In this document: positions 6,438 to 6,519 of the stretch, one piece after another | Layout: every line of letters begins with the position of its first letter | How positions within the stretch are numbered: the stretch's first letter is position 1 | Source: Candidatus Caenarcanales bacterium | Lineage (GTDB): Bacteria > Cyanobacteriota > Vampirovibrionia > LMEP-6097 | Direction of reading: 5' to 3' | NCBI GenBank assembly: GCA_021299565.1 | Contig: JAJTHA010000082.1 | Coordinates: forward strand, 1 to 6,519 | DNA: 6,519 nucleotides | Notes under the pieces: generated by a model | Database searches by the model: none | Seen by the model: the letters and a program-made list of their open reading frames with translations, nothing else | Told to the model about the DNA's origin: nothing | Translations under genes and position numbers: made by a program

Positions 6438-6519
6438 ATGGAAAGCACGCAATATACATCTCAAATTTTTGGTTTAGTAGGAGCAGAGGCTGATGCTCTA
6501 AAAAGTTTGAATACAGCTA
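6438..6519 (+). CDS. Start of an unidentified protein (3' truncated by window edge)
   Basis: ATG at 6438 preceded by AGGAG opens a frame with no stop through the window end (27 complete codons). The protein begins MESTQYTSQIFGLVGAEADA and continues with a short charged/polar stretch. There is no signal peptide or hydrophobic membrane segment in the visible part, and the segment after residue 10 is alanine- and leucine-rich and could be helical. I do not recognise the family from so little. It is divergently oriented to the chaperonin operon across a 104-bp gap, so the two may share control. Confidence 0.65.
   Translation, partial: MESTQYTSQIFGLVGAEADALKSLNTA

Overview
The window is an AT-rich bacterial segment packed with genes. 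It holds one compact minus-strand block of four genes, flanked by two incomplete plus-strand genes. The envelope-type AsmA-like protein at the left edge points to a cell with an outer membrane. The long-form LeuC and the class II (GNSGT-type) EPSP synthase would fit a lineage near Cyanobacteria/Melainabacteria or another deep diderm group. That placement is inference and was not tested. Nothing looks like a phage, transposon, CRISPR array, tRNA or rRNA.

Layout: (1) 1-1415, plus strand, the C-terminal part of an AsmA-family protein that enters from the left edge. (2) 6333-1396, minus strand, read in the order: archaeal-type (group II/III-like) chaperonin, 3-isopropylmalate dehydratase large subunit (leuC), EPSP synthase (aroA), and a short class II tRNA nucleotidyltransferase/poly(A) polymerase-family enzyme (cca-like). 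Junctions are 18 bp, a 1-bp TAATG overlap, and 4 bp, so the four are very probably one transcript. (3) 6334-6437, a 104-bp divergent intergenic region with a plausible sigma-70-type promoter for the minus-strand block. (4) 6438 to the right edge, plus strand, the first 27 codons of an unidentified protein with a strong Shine-Dalgarno. The block and the left gene converge and overlap by 20 bp at their 3' ends. No gene-free stretch exceeds 300 bases.

The operon joins leucine biosynthesis, the shikimate pathway and tRNA 3'-end maturation to a protein-folding machine. The most interesting element is the chaperonin. It has thermosome/CCT-type signatures rather than GroEL ones, is shorter than the family (475 aa), carries a GEG instead of GGG nucleotide-loop motif, and leads a biosynthetic operon with no visible heat-shock CIRCE element. 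LeuC also looks mosaic, mixing bacterial long-form LeuC motifs with HACN/archaeal-type cluster motifs, and no leuD lies next to it.
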